64,000 nucleotides of DNA from Paraburkholderia sp. LEh10 (GTDB lineage: Bacteria; Pseudomonadota; Gammaproteobacteria; Burkholderiales; Burkholderiaceae), in assembly GCF_017814945.1 (NCBI RefSeq), contig NZ_JAGIPX010000005.1, forward strand, positions 62,001 through 126,000, in the 5' to 3' direction. Positions within the stretch are counted from its first letter, which is position 1. Every line of letters starts with the position of its first letter. This document shows, piece after piece, positions 44,042 to 53,300 of this stretch. The notes beneath the pieces are model-generated. The model was not told the DNA's origin. It saw only the letters and a program-made list of their open reading frames with translations, and did no database searches. Made by a program: the position numbers and the translations under genes.

Positions 44042-44249
44042 TTTGGTGGACCAGTGAGCGCCGCTGGCGAGGAGGTAGATTTGAGCGCACGGTAAGCGAG
44101 CGGCGCAAAAAGACGTCGGGCGCGAAGCCCGACGCAAGAATTCCCGCGACAAATCCGAGGGCCAAGTCGCGGGCCGAGAGGCGAAATTATCGAGGGTGTT
44201 AGCCGCGCATGTTGTGACCAAAGTCACAGCCATATGCACTTTCGAGCCA
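44042..44249. other. Short intergenic between integrase and lysis module
   Basis: About 200 bp between converging genes. No terminator hairpin with a U-run was found. Confidence 0.4.
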
Positions 44250-44369
44250 TTACCTTGCACTGTCTCCCTCAATGAATCCCTGCACCTGCATCGCGCGCAC
44301 GTAATCCTGCAACGCCTTCAGCTTGTCGATCTCGCGCTGGTCATCGCCCGCTACTGCTGCAACGACGGC
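44250..44369 (-). other. In-frame open stretch after the holin stop codon
   Basis: Directly after the holin TAA the same frame stays open for 39 codons and reads as charged helical protein (DDQREIDKLKALQDYVRAM, ending GDSAR) before the next stop. It has no ATG, GTG or TTG start near its beginning. It could be the decayed remainder of a small phage gene, or an extension made by stop-codon readthrough. Confidence 0.4.
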
Positions 44370-44951
44370 TTAGCCCCGGTTGTCGGTCGCGACCGCCGGG
44401 TTCGCCTGCATCTTCCCCCGGAAGTAGCTGGCGATGCCGAGCACTGGCGCCATCGTGCCCATCACCGCCGCTTCGGATCCGAGCATGCTGGGGATATAGC
44501 CGAGGACGGCCGGGTCGACGCGCGCGAACATCACGCCGATGTATGCCCCCGCGACCGTTAAGCCCGCGAGCACCGCAAGCAATCCGAAGCAGAAACCGAC
44601 GAACGGACGCCAGCTGTAAGTGGGCCAGTGATCGGCCCTCGCCTCGGTCTGCATCGTCTGGTTGACGGCCTGCGTGTTAGCGGTGTCGGCGGCCAGCTCG
44701 GCCTTCTCGATGTCGGCAGCAATCTGCGCGAGCTGCGCCTGCTGGTCGAGCACCGCCTTCTGGAACTGCATCGATAGGTTCGGATCTGCCTGAATCGCGG
44801 CGAGCGCCGCAGCGGGCGCGGACTGGCCGGTAACGGTCTGGGCGATGCCGACAACGTGCTTCGCGACGTCTTCGGCCTTCGAGCCGCCAAGCCACCCGGC
44901 GATCATCGGCGCAAACTGTGCGAGCGCCATTGCGATAGGGATAAGCGGCAT
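44370..44951 (-). CDS. Phage holin, three-TM (GTA-type) family
   Basis: A 193-residue protein. There is a hydrophobic N-terminus (IPIAMALAQFAPMIAGWLGG), an Ala/Gln-rich coiled-coil-like middle (about 45-105), then WPTYSWRPFVGFCFGLLAVLAGLTVAGAYIGVMFA and a last hydrophobic stretch around GTMAPVLGIASYFRGK. The TYSWRPF motif before the helices is typical of the GTA 3-TM holin family. The first codons overlap the endolysin stop. An ATG one codon upstream is equally possible. Confidence 0.75.
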   Translation of the reverse strand: MPLIPIAMALAQFAPMIAGWLGGSKAEDVAKHVVGIAQTVTGQSAPAAALAAIQADPNLSMQFQKAVLDQQAQLAQIAADIEKAELAADTANTQAVNQTMQTEARADHWPTYSWRPFVGFCFGLLAVLAGLTVAGAYIGVMFARVDPAVLGYIPSMLGSEAAVMGTMAPVLGIASYFRGKMQANPAVATDNRG

Positions 44952-45433
44952 CATGCGGCTCCTTTCGTGAGATTGTTGGCGATGCGATTGGCCCACCCCT
45001 TACCGAAGGTCGACCAAGTCTGCAGTGAAGTGAAATAGCGCAGGCGCAGCGCGTTCCAGCGAAGCATGAAGCGCAGTGGATCCGTAGCCTGTACGGCAGC
45101 GATGGTTGCAGGCCCGATCAGCCCGTCGACCTTCGCGCCGGCGGCGCCCTGCATCCAGATCACCGCATGGCCGCCGTTGTAGTTCGCGTCGAAGATCTGG
45201 AACGCCACGCGCGCATCGAGCTCGTCGAGCCGCAGCGGATCCCAGTACAGCCTTTTTGCGATCGCCTTGGCGGTGTCGCGCGGCAAGTCCTTCATTGGGC
45301 CGGCATAACCGGCCGCACGTGCGACGCGCGCCGTGACGCCCCACATCGTTTCGCCGCCCGGATCGGCAGAGTTATTCGAATAGCCTCCCTCGTTCCCGAT
45401 CAGCGCGTCGAAAGCATCATCAAAGCTGGGCAT
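44951..45433 (-). CDS. Phage endolysin, glycoside hydrolase family 108
   Basis: A 160-residue lysozyme. The GH108 signature with catalytic glutamate E15 in LIGNEGGYSN is at the N-terminus, then DPGGETMWGVTARVARAAGY. From about residue 75 there is a peptidoglycan-binding region (FDANYNGGHAVIWMQGAAGAKVDGLIGPATIAA). No signal peptide is present, so it needs a holin. GGAGT precedes the ATG. Confidence 0.88.
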   Translation of the reverse strand: MPSFDDAFDALIGNEGGYSNNSADPGGETMWGVTARVARAAGYAGPMKDLPRDTAKAIAKRLYWDPLRLDELDARVAFQIFDANYNGGHAVIWMQGAAGAKVDGLIGPATIAAVQATDPLRFMLRWNALRLRYFTSLQTWSTFGKGWANRIANNLTKGAA

Positions 45434-45437
45434 GGTG

Positions 45438-45638
45438 TTACTCCAGTTCGTGCAGCCGCGCGTCGGATTCGCGCTGCTCACGTTGATCCTTGCGCCACAT
45501 GAAAAAAGCGTTCAGCGCGAAAGTCAGAATCGCGGTCGCGATACCGACGATCACCCCGATGTCGGTCAGCGTCAGAGATGACCCGAGCGCCACACCGCTG
45601 CCGGCATAGCTCGCTGCTTCGGTTGGACTGATTCGCAT
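45438..45638 (-). CDS. Second small phage holin (HP1-like)
   Basis: A 66-residue protein with one or two hydrophobic segments (LTLTDIGVIVGIATAILTFALNAFFMW) and a charged tail (RKDQREQRESDARLHELE). This is the size and pattern of small phage holins next to a lysozyme. GGGAGA lies in front of the ATG. It is four bases from the endolysin start. Confidence 0.7.
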   Translation of the reverse strand: MRISPTEAASYAGSGVALGSSLTLTDIGVIVGIATAILTFALNAFFMWRKDQREQRESDARLHELE

Positions 45639-45654
45639 GCATCTCCCGGAAACG

Positions 45655-45675
45655 AAAAAGCCGCCCGAAGGCGGC
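45655..45675 (-). terminator. Terminator or attenuator before the lysis genes
   Basis: GCCGCC/GGCGGC stem (45660-45665 with 45670-45675) with a TTCG loop in the transcript and five U residues after it. It separates the tail-fibre genes from holin and endolysin. Confidence 0.85.
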
Positions 45676-45703
45676 AGATTGCAGAGGTGAGGCTTTACAG
45701 GAT

Positions 45704-46003
45704 TCAGTGCGGCAGCGTGGCGTTCGCCAGGCAATGGCCCTTCTGCATCATCAGGAAGTCGATGCACGGCGCCGCGATCTTCGCCCAGCGCTTGCCCTGA
45801 ATCAGCGCATTCCCGGTGCGCGTCGAGATCGTTTCGCCGCGCGTACCACCGAACAGCGCATTGCCGCATTCGTCCTGAGCGACCGCCATCGACAGCGCGC
45901 GGTCGGTCGAGCCGAACGCAGCCTGGCACAGCATGGCGATGGACAAGATCGGCGAGGCCAGCGTGCACAGCGCCCACACCATCAGCAGTTTCAGTCGACT
46001 CAT
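45704..46003 (-). CDS. Small exported or membrane phage protein
   Basis: A 99-residue protein with an N-terminal hydrophobic signal-like helix (LLMVWALCTLASPILSIAMLCQAAFG). The rest is polar with cysteines (DECGN, APCIDF). Such proteins accompany tail-fibre and lysis genes in Burkholderia phages. The start at 46003 has GGAG six bases upstream and overlaps the previous stop (ATGA). Confidence 0.55.
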   Translation of the reverse strand: MSRLKLLMVWALCTLASPILSIAMLCQAAFGSTDRALSMAVAQDECGNALFGGTRGETISTRTGNALIQGKRWAKIAAPCIDFLMMQKGHCLANATLPH

Positions 46004-46533
46004 GGGTTGCTCCATTGGATCGCCTGCACGGCTTCAATCGTCGTTGCGGCGTCGATCTGGTCCGCGAGCTGCTGGTTCTTTGTCAGGCACGCGAGGATGG
46101 TTGCCTTGCCGTCCCGACCCGCCTGCTGGATCTGCGCAGCCGTGTGCGGCAGATATGCCCATGTGCCGTCGGCATCCGCGCACCAGAACGGCGTGGTCCA
46201 GTCGGCCGGGAGTCCCGGCAGCAGCGATGCGACGACCGACGCATTGAGGTTCTGCTGGTCGGTGAACTTCGCCGGGTAGCTGTGCGGTGCGCCGAGCGCC
46301 GACGACGTGAAGCCTGCGAAGATCGCGTCTTGGCAGGCTTGCGAGACGACGGCCTTCTGCGTGGTCTTCGCGGCGTCGAGGTCCTGCGTGGGCTTTGAGA
46401 ATGCCGAGTCATTCCACAGATCGCCGATCGCCGCATCAGCGGCGTCGATCCACCCTTGCGACTGCGCGAAGTCCGCGTCGGCCTCGACGATGTTGGCGAC
46501 CGTGCCGCCCTCAATGATTGCAAAGCGAGCCAT
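46000..46533 (-). CDS. Tail fibre assembly protein-like (DUF4376-type)
   Basis: A 177-residue protein. An N-terminal strand ([19 protein letters not shown]) is followed by a helical C-terminal part from about residue 60 with KFTDQQNLNASVVASLL and WCADADGTWAYLPHTAAQIQQ, typical of phage DUF4376 or tail-fibre-chaperone proteins encoded right after the fibre. Its start codon touches the fibre stop. Confidence 0.7.
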   Translation of the reverse strand: MARFAIIEGGTVANIVEADADFAQSQGWIDAADAAIGDLWNDSAFSKPTQDLDAAKTTQKAVVSQACQDAIFAGFTSSALGAPHSYPAKFTDQQNLNASVVASLLPGLPADWTTPFWCADADGTWAYLPHTAAQIQQAGRDGKATILACLTKNQQLADQIDAATTIEAVQAIQWSNP

Positions 46534-48047
46534 CAGATCACCCCCCAGATACGCAGTTCACCGCGGGCGCCGTCGCCGCCTTTTGCACCATTCGATGACC
46601 CGCCACCGCCGCCTGCGGGCGCTGCGCCATTTGTGCCGGATGTGCTATTGCTGCCGCCCCAGTTGCCACCATTGCCACCGAATACCGACTTGCCGCCATT
46701 TGCGCCTCCGGCGCCGCCACCGCCTCCATAAACCGAATTGCCACCATTGGCGTAGCCTCCACCTGCACCACCATACGCAGAATTGCCACCCGTGACGGCA
46801 CCGCCGCCACCGCCAAACCCATGATTGTCGATGAGATTCGTCCCGCCTGTATTGCCGGGCTGTCCGCCCCCCGCCTGACTGCTTCCGTTGGGGCCGGGCG
46901 ACCCTGCAGACAAGGCGCCCCCACCACCGCCGCCATAATAATTGGCGCTTGTTGTCCCCGACCCGCCACCGCCACCGTAAGCCGTGACCAGCGTGCCAAG
47001 CGAGCTTGAACCGCCGGTGCCGCCCGCTGCGTTTGCCGCCGATGACCCGGTGCCCCCCGATCCGACCGTGACGGCCTGCGACGCGCCGAGCGATGCAACC
47101 GGAAACTGGAACGGAACACACGCCCCACCCCCGCCACCGCCGGCAGCAAAGGACGTCGTTCCAGCCTTTCCGCCTCCCCCGCCCCCGGCCCATAGGAGTC
47201 CGCCGACCTGGTCATAGCCGGGCGGAGTCGTGAACGTGTCGCTCACCGTGAACACACGGAAAAACGGATTGACGACCTGCGAATAGAACGCCGCGCCGTC
47301 GCACAGCACCAGCCGGCACTCGCCCGGATACATGACGTAGCTGGTCAGCCCGTCGATCAACTCCGAAGCATTCGGGTCGAGCGTAATGTCACCGCTGCCG
47401 CTGTTTCGCAGCCAGCACATCCACCCGTTGCCGAGCGTCGCGGCGGCGGCGAACGTCTGGGTAAAGGTGCCACTCGTGATGTCGATCAGTTTCCCGGCAT
47501 CAGCGACACCCAGCACCGTGTTAGCGGTACGCGCGGAGCGCGTGCTCACGGCGGCTGGGCCGGCTGGACCGACAGGCCCTGAGATCGCCACGGTCCAGGC
47601 CGCAAACGTGCCGGCGCCTGCGACCGAACCCACATTCACTGTCATCGCGCCCGTGCCGCTGTTGTAGGCGGTCACGATTCCCGCCATCACGTTGGACGGC
47701 GATGCCGTGCTGGCGATCGACACCATCATGCCGACGACAAACAGCTTGCCGGCCTGCACGGTCAGCGCCTGGTTGCCCGTGCCGATCGTCAGCGATGTCG
47801 TCGACGCCGCGCTGGTGCCGGGTGCATTCGCGGCGGTCGCGGCGCTCGTTGCCGCGTTCGCCGCGCTCTGTGACGCCGCCGTCACCTGCCCCGTCACCCA
47901 GCTGGCGATGTTGATGATCTGCGTGAACATCGGCAGCAGGCGCGCGCGGAAGCCGCCATTCGCGAGGCCGGTCGTCGGATTGCTGTCGTCAGTGACGGTC
48001 GAGCCGTCGCCGCCGACGTTTGCCGGAAAGGTAACTTGATTCGTCAT
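46533..48047 (-). CDS. Phage tail fibre with polyglycine-rich tip
   Basis: A 504-residue protein. The N-terminus (about 1-100) is an Ala-rich shaft. A short collagen-like GPVGPAGPA is near 157. The middle (160-270) resembles a tail-fibre domain ([29 protein letters not shown]). The last 220 residues are glycine runs (GGGGGG, GGGGAGG) separated by short hydrophobic pieces, ending GELRIWGVI. Glycine-rich tips of this kind form polyglycine-II bundles in the gp38 adhesins of T-even-like phages. It is the likely receptor-binding protein. Confidence 0.75.
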   Translation of the reverse strand: MTNQVTFPANVGGDGSTVTDDSNPTTGLANGGFRARLLPMFTQIINIASWVTGQVTAASQSAANAATSAATAANAPGTSAASTTSLTIGTGNQALTVQAGKLFVVGMMVSIASTASPSNVMAGIVTAYNSGTGAMTVNVGSVAGAGTFAAWTVAISGPVGPAGPAAVSTRSARTANTVLGVADAGKLIDITSGTFTQTFAAAATLGNGWMCWLRNSGSGDITLDPNASELIDGLTSYVMYPGECRLVLCDGAAFYSQVVNPFFRVFTVSDTFTTPPGYDQVGGLLWAGGGGGGKAGTTSFAAGGGGGGACVPFQFPVASLGASQAVTVGSGGTGSSAANAAGGTGGSSSLGTLVTAYGGGGGSGTTSANYYGGGGGGALSAGSPGPNGSSQAGGGQPGNTGGTNLIDNHGFGGGGGAVTGGNSAYGGAGGGYANGGNSVYGGGGGAGGANGGKSVFGGNGGNWGGSNSTSGTNGAAPAGGGGGSSNGAKGGDGARGELRIWGVI

Positions 48048-48898
48048 CAGGATGTTTCCTCAATTTCAAAGGCGTTGCTGTTGAAGCCCTGAATCACGGT
48101 CGTGATTGGATTGAGTGCACGCATGCGCCCAAGGAACGACTGTCGAATCAGGTTGAGCGAGTCGGCCGGATTCCAGGCGACGAGTAGCTCGCCATCAACG
48201 CCGAGTTTTCGCTGCATTTCGAAGACTTGCGCCTTCGCCTCCGCGTCGTTCAAAAGTTCCAGCGTGAACTTGTCGACGCGCCGCGGGGCCTTGCGATCAA
48301 AGTACGGCGTGCCGCCGAGCGAGCGCGCAACCCTTGTGTCCGCCTCCCACCCCATTGAGGCACCGTATGACATGTTGTGGGCCGGTTGCCAGCCAGGCGA
48401 CATGAACAGGCGGCCGAATTGCAGATAGCCAGCCGGGTTCAATGTGTCGCTGAACTGCACCTGCACGTAGCGCGCAAGCGCGATCGCCGGCAGGAGGTTA
48501 AGCAGGATGCCCGGGTAGCCTGCGCGATCATCCTGCGATACCGTTCCATCCCACCAGTTATCGTCTTCCCATTCGAGCGTGCCAAACGGATAGACAACGG
48601 ACCATGCAGGCATCCATCCAGAGTCGTACTTCGTCGTCGCGAACGTCGGATCGTCGCCCATCAGCACGCGCCACTGCCCCTGCGTGCTCATGTTATGGCT
48701 GACGAGCGAGACGACCTGCAGCTTGCGGTCCTTGCCGAAATCGACCGTGAACTGCGTATTACCTGCAGCGCAATCGGTCGTGCGAGCAACGCGCGCGAGG
48801 CGCCGGTCCTGCAGGTTAGTGAGCGGTGCCTGCCAGCCGCCACCCGACAGCGTAGAACTGTCTGTCAGATTCGGAAATGCCAGTAAGACGTTTGCCAC
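48047..48898 (-). CDS. Phage tail tip protein of unknown specific role
   Basis: A 283-residue protein (GTG start, GGGGGTG upstream, one base after the preceding stop). It contains [35 protein letters not shown] near its start and a [18 protein letters not shown] strand, then a discoidin/galactose-binding-like beta pattern. It is common between the hub and the fibre genes of siphoviruses in Burkholderia. Its stop overlaps the fibre start by one base. Confidence 0.6.
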   Translation of the reverse strand: MANVLLAFPNLTDSSTLSGGGWQAPLTNLQDRRLARVARTTDCAAGNTQFTVDFGKDRKLQVVSLVSHNMSTQGQWRVLMGDDPTFATTKYDSGWMPAWSVVYPFGTLEWEDDNWWDGTVSQDDRAGYPGILLNLLPAIALARYVQVQFSDTLNPAGYLQFGRLFMSPGWQPAHNMSYGASMGWEADTRVARSLGGTPYFDRKAPRRVDKFTLELLNDAEAKAQVFEMQRKLGVDGELLVAWNPADSLNLIRQSFLGRMRALNPITTVIQGFNSNAFEIEETS

Positions 48899-48899
48899 G

Positions 48900-50390
48900 T
48901 CACCCCCATAGCGTGAGTGTTGCGAGGTGTGTGTCGGCGCCCGCATCCACGCCGACGACCGTCATCAGTTTTGATGGCAAGCCATAGCGCGGATATGTGA
49001 AACCGACCACGCTGCCGAGGTCGAGCGTGCCGAGTTGCGACAGATCGATGTCGACGGTCATCAGCATGCGGCGACTGAATAGCGCGAGCCGTCGGTTGGC
49101 CTCCGCAGTCGCGTCCGCTGCGTTGATCAGCGCCGTGTCGAAGGTCTGGTCGGTCGCTGACGGCCAGGTCGTCTGCACGGTCGCACTCTTCGCCACCTGA
49201 CTGCGCGACGCCTGTGACAGCCACGTGCGCCGGTCGACGCTCACGCTGCCGGCGGGCTGGCTCTGTACGGTGTAGTTCTTCGCGTAGTTGACCGTGACCT
49301 GATAAACCGGGATGCCCGCCTCGCGGATATTCACTGCCTCGAGCACCACGTCATCGAGCGTCACCGCCGGCGACCCACTCGGCGCGCTCACGCGCCCCAT
49401 GCGCAGTACGCCGAGCCGGTCGAACGAGTAGAACGCACCAATGCTGAGCGCGATCGTATCCATCAGCGACAGGCTCGTCACCTGCCCATCAGCCCACACG
49501 CCGCACGGTGCCGAGGTCAGCGCATTAAGCGCCGCCACGTCTGCCGCGCTGATGTCGCCCGCCGTGAATCCCGCGTCGAGCGCGATCTGCTGCATGAGAC
49601 TCGCCGCGCTCGTGACGCCGCTCGTCGCATCGCACGTCACCTGCGATGCGGGACTTGATCCAAGTCTGAAACGGCCTTGGAACGCACGCGCATGGCCTGC
49701 AGACGGCGCGGTCGATTTCAGCGTGGCGAGGTCGGGATACGGCGCGTCGAGCGTGAGCGCGACGCCGTTGTCATAGACGGCCGTGATCGTGCAGTTCGAC
49801 TGGTCCGACGCCTGATAGATCAGCAGCGACGTATTCGCGCACTTCGGCGCGACGTTCATCACCTGACCGTACACGCGCGGCACGTATTGCCCCATCAGGT
49901 CGTTTGGCGTGCCGTCGATACCGTTCGGCAACACGTTCGTGCCGCCATATGTCGGACGCTGCTGCGTGAGCGCGAGCATCTTCTGCCGGTCATTGACGAC
50001 CAGCGAAAGCGTCGTCGTGTTGCTGACCTTGACGTCGCTCAGCGTGCCGGATGCCGTGACCGTCCATTGCGCGAACGGCGTGCCGAGCGTCCCGACTCGC
50101 ATCGTGAACGGTCGCCCGTCAAACGCGTAGTCGGTCAGCAGGTAGTCGATGCCTCCGTCGCTGTTCTCCAGCACGATTTCACCGGGCGTCGATTGCGACG
50201 CACCGAATGAAGCCTGTGCTGTGTTGAAAAGGGACCGCGCAAAGTGAGGAGGGGCACTCAGGCGCGGCTCGTAATAGACATTCGCCGGCGTGTCGGAGGG
50301 CAGCGTCATAAACCCGTCGTCGGAAAAACGAAGGGTCTGGACGCTGCTATCCGACAGCCGGAAGCCGGTCACTTCGATAGCGATCGTCAT
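48900..50390 (-). CDS. Phage tail hub/baseplate-like protein
   Basis: A 496-residue beta-rich protein (AIEVTGFRLSDSSVQTLRFSDDGFMTLPSD start; VYYEPRLSAP; LENSDGGIDYLLTDYAFDGRPFTMRVG). Position right after the tape measure suggests the distal tail or hub protein. It overlaps the tape-measure stop by four bases. No exact family is recognised. Confidence 0.6.
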   Translation of the reverse strand: MTIAIEVTGFRLSDSSVQTLRFSDDGFMTLPSDTPANVYYEPRLSAPPHFARSLFNTAQASFGASQSTPGEIVLENSDGGIDYLLTDYAFDGRPFTMRVGTLGTPFAQWTVTASGTLSDVKVSNTTTLSLVVNDRQKMLALTQQRPTYGGTNVLPNGIDGTPNDLMGQYVPRVYGQVMNVAPKCANTSLLIYQASDQSNCTITAVYDNGVALTLDAPYPDLATLKSTAPSAGHARAFQGRFRLGSSPASQVTCDATSGVTSAASLMQQIALDAGFTAGDISAADVAALNALTSAPCGVWADGQVTSLSLMDTIALSIGAFYSFDRLGVLRMGRVSAPSGSPAVTLDDVVLEAVNIREAGIPVYQVTVNYAKNYTVQSQPAGSVSVDRRTWLSQASRSQVAKSATVQTTWPSATDQTFDTALINAADATAEANRRLALFSRRMLMTVDIDLSQLGTLDLGSVVGFTYPRYGLPSKLMTVVGVDAGADTHLATLTLWG

Positions 50391-53300
50391 CGTTGGTTTG
50401 CAATCTTCCCGGTGTTGTCGGCTGTGTTTTGCAGGTGACGGGTCTGCTTGCTCATGTCCACGCGGTTCTCGGCTTGATGCTGGTCGGCCTGCTGCATCTG
50501 CGCGACGCCGACCGTTGCAACAGTGCCCTTCAGGCTCGACACTTCCGCCCGCAGCGCCTTGATCTCGTTGAGCAGCGCCGTGTTATCGCCGCTGCCAAAG
50601 CGCGACCAGTCTATATTGAGCATCTGCGACAACTTCTGGTTATTCGCAGACGTCACCACCGCCTCGCCCTTGTGAAGCTCGGCGCGGTAGCCATCGAACG
50701 GCACGCTATCGAGACCGCCAGCATGCGAGCCATGAAGGGCCTTGAGTTCAGCAATCCACGGGTTTGCAGCAAGGAATGCGGCGGTCGGGCCGGCTGCATT
50801 CGCCGCATCCCATTCGGCGCCAGTGATGCCACCCATCGGGCCGTACGGATTTGCGTCGCTGTACGGGATCAACCCTGTGATCGGGTCTGCCGTCGCCAAC
50901 ACTTGCGCCCGGTTCATCCCTGCGCCGGCCGCACCGCCACTGCCAGCGCTACTAGTGCCGCCTGCCGCAAAGTACGCCTTCACCGCATCCTCGAGCGACT
51001 GCGCCGTCTGGTTCAGGTCGAGAATGCCCTGCACCATCTGGTTGTCCGCCGCGAGTTGCTGCTGCGCCGTGCTCAGCTGCGCCTGCGCCGTCGCGATGTT
51101 GCTGTCGAGCGCCGACTGCACCGCATTGAAGTCATCCACATACGCCTGACTGCTGGCGTTGTACGCCTTCGACGCATTCAGGAAGTCCTGCGCCACCTGC
51201 GGCAACTGGCCCTGCGCCGTCTTGTCGCCCGCGGCGGCCGCCGCCGACGTCTTCCCGAACTGTTGCTTCTCGGCGAGGTACTTGTCCTGCGGCGAGAGCG
51301 TCGACAGATCGCCCAGCGTCAGCGACTGCTTCAGGCCCTTGAGCGAATCAATGAACTGGTTGGTCGCGTCGATATTCGACTGGAGTGCCTGCACCTGATT
51401 GTTGTACGCCGTCTGCACATTGCCGAGCGCCGTCTGCACGGCCTGCTGGGCGGCCTGCTGCGCCGCCTGTGCGGCCTGATCCGCCGCCGACATCACCTGC
51501 CCGAACGCGGGCGCCAGCGCGAGCAGCGAGTTCTGCAGCGCCTTGACCTTAGGGTCCGACGTGTCCATGTTTTCGACCAGCGCCTGGAACGCGGCGTTGG
51601 TTTTCGGCATCGACACGCCGAGCGCGTTGAACCGGTCCTGCAGCTGCTTCGTGCTCATCGCGAGCTGCTGGCCCGACGTATAAACCGCGCCGAAGTAGTT
51701 GTCCCACAGCGACTGCTGCGCGTCGGCCGCCTGCTGCGCGGCCTGCGTCATCTGGTCGAACGCGGGCGCGAGCGCCAGCATCTGCACATACAGCTTCTGC
51801 CCGGCATCCGTGGTCAGGTCGATGCCCTCGACGGCCGCGCGGAACTGCTCGTTGGTCCTGATGCCCGACATGCCGAGCTTCGCCAGCTGGTCCGTGACGG
51901 ACTTCGCCTGGTTCGCCACCTGCTCGGTCGCCGGCACAAAATGCTGCTCGAAATAGCCCGCGTTGCTGGCGAACTTGTCGACGCCGCCCGACAGGTTGAT
52001 GACGGCCAGCTGCGCCGACGTGCTCGCGTTCTTCAGGTTGTCGAAGTCCGCGCCCATCGTCTGGATCGAGTCGAACAGCGCATGCAGGCTGTTCAGCGTC
52101 TGCTCGATCTGCGTCACCTGGTCAGCCGTCAGCGTCGACGCGTTGAACTGGCCCAGATAATCGGCATACGGCTTGTCGAGATTCGCCTTCTGCAGGCTGG
52201 CAATAACGGACTGCTGCAACTTCAGGCTGAAGTCGTTCAGCACCGTCGTCGGGTCCTTCACGCCCGACAGGTCGGTCCGGTCCGGATACGCGTCGCCGCC
52301 CGTCGTGAAGCCGGCCGACACGAACGAGTTACCCTTCTTCGGGCTGACCTCATACGACGCCTTGAACTGGCCCAATCCCGAGAGGTCGCCGCCGAGCTCG
52401 CCCGCCATCTGCTGGATGGTGTCAAACGTGCCCGTGATCTGCTGCATCGTTTGCGATGCGGCCGGGTCGCCGCCTGACGGTCCCGCGAACTTCGTGAGGT
52501 TGCCCGACGCGTCCGACACATACGACGCACCGGAGCGCGTTTCGCCGCCACCGAACAGCGAGCCGACCAGGCCGCCAAGAGCGGCACCGACCAGCGTGCC
52601 AATACCCGGCAGCACCAGAGAACCGGCGAGCGCGCCCACCGTGCCGCCCACCTTGGCGCCCGTGCCACCGTAGAGACTGCCGATCGCGAAACCCGTGCCC
52701 GCCGAACCGACGACGGCCCCGAAGTCGCCCATCCCGCCGTTGGTGCCCGCACGCGGCAGCGACGACGAAGCCTCGCCGGCCGACGATCCCACGTTCCCCG
52801 AGAGATGCAGATAGTTGCCGAGCACATCGCCGCCTTCGGCATTCGCAAGCGACGCTGCCGAGCCCGAGGACAGGCCGCCGAACAGGCGCGACACATGGGC
52901 GAGGCCGTCGTTCACGCCCGAGAAGGTGCCGTTGCCGAACGCCTTGGACAGCATGCCGAAACCACTGGTCCCATCGCTGACGCCACCCACCCCGGACGCG
53001 GCATTCGCGCCGTTTGCGCCGAGCAGGTCATTGCGGATCGTATCGCCGCCCACCATCCCGGCGACGTTCGCCACGACGTTGATCACGAACTTCTGCGCGA
53101 ACGCCTTGTACAGCGCGTCGACGACCGTCACCTCGAACGTGTTCTTCAGCGACTGCGTGAAGCTCTTCCAGCCCTTCTCGCCGTTGCTCAGCATCTGCAG
53201 GAAGCCGTCATGGAAGTCGCGGTCGATCTGGCTGACCGTGTTCTTCCACTGGTCGAGGACCGGCTTGTTCGACTGGTCCGCGTACCACTGGTTGTACTGC

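Noticed and set aside
44196..44561. 121-codon plus-strand frame between integrase and holin
   Set aside because: It is the antisense of the holin gene end and its downstream open stretch, rich in His and Arg.
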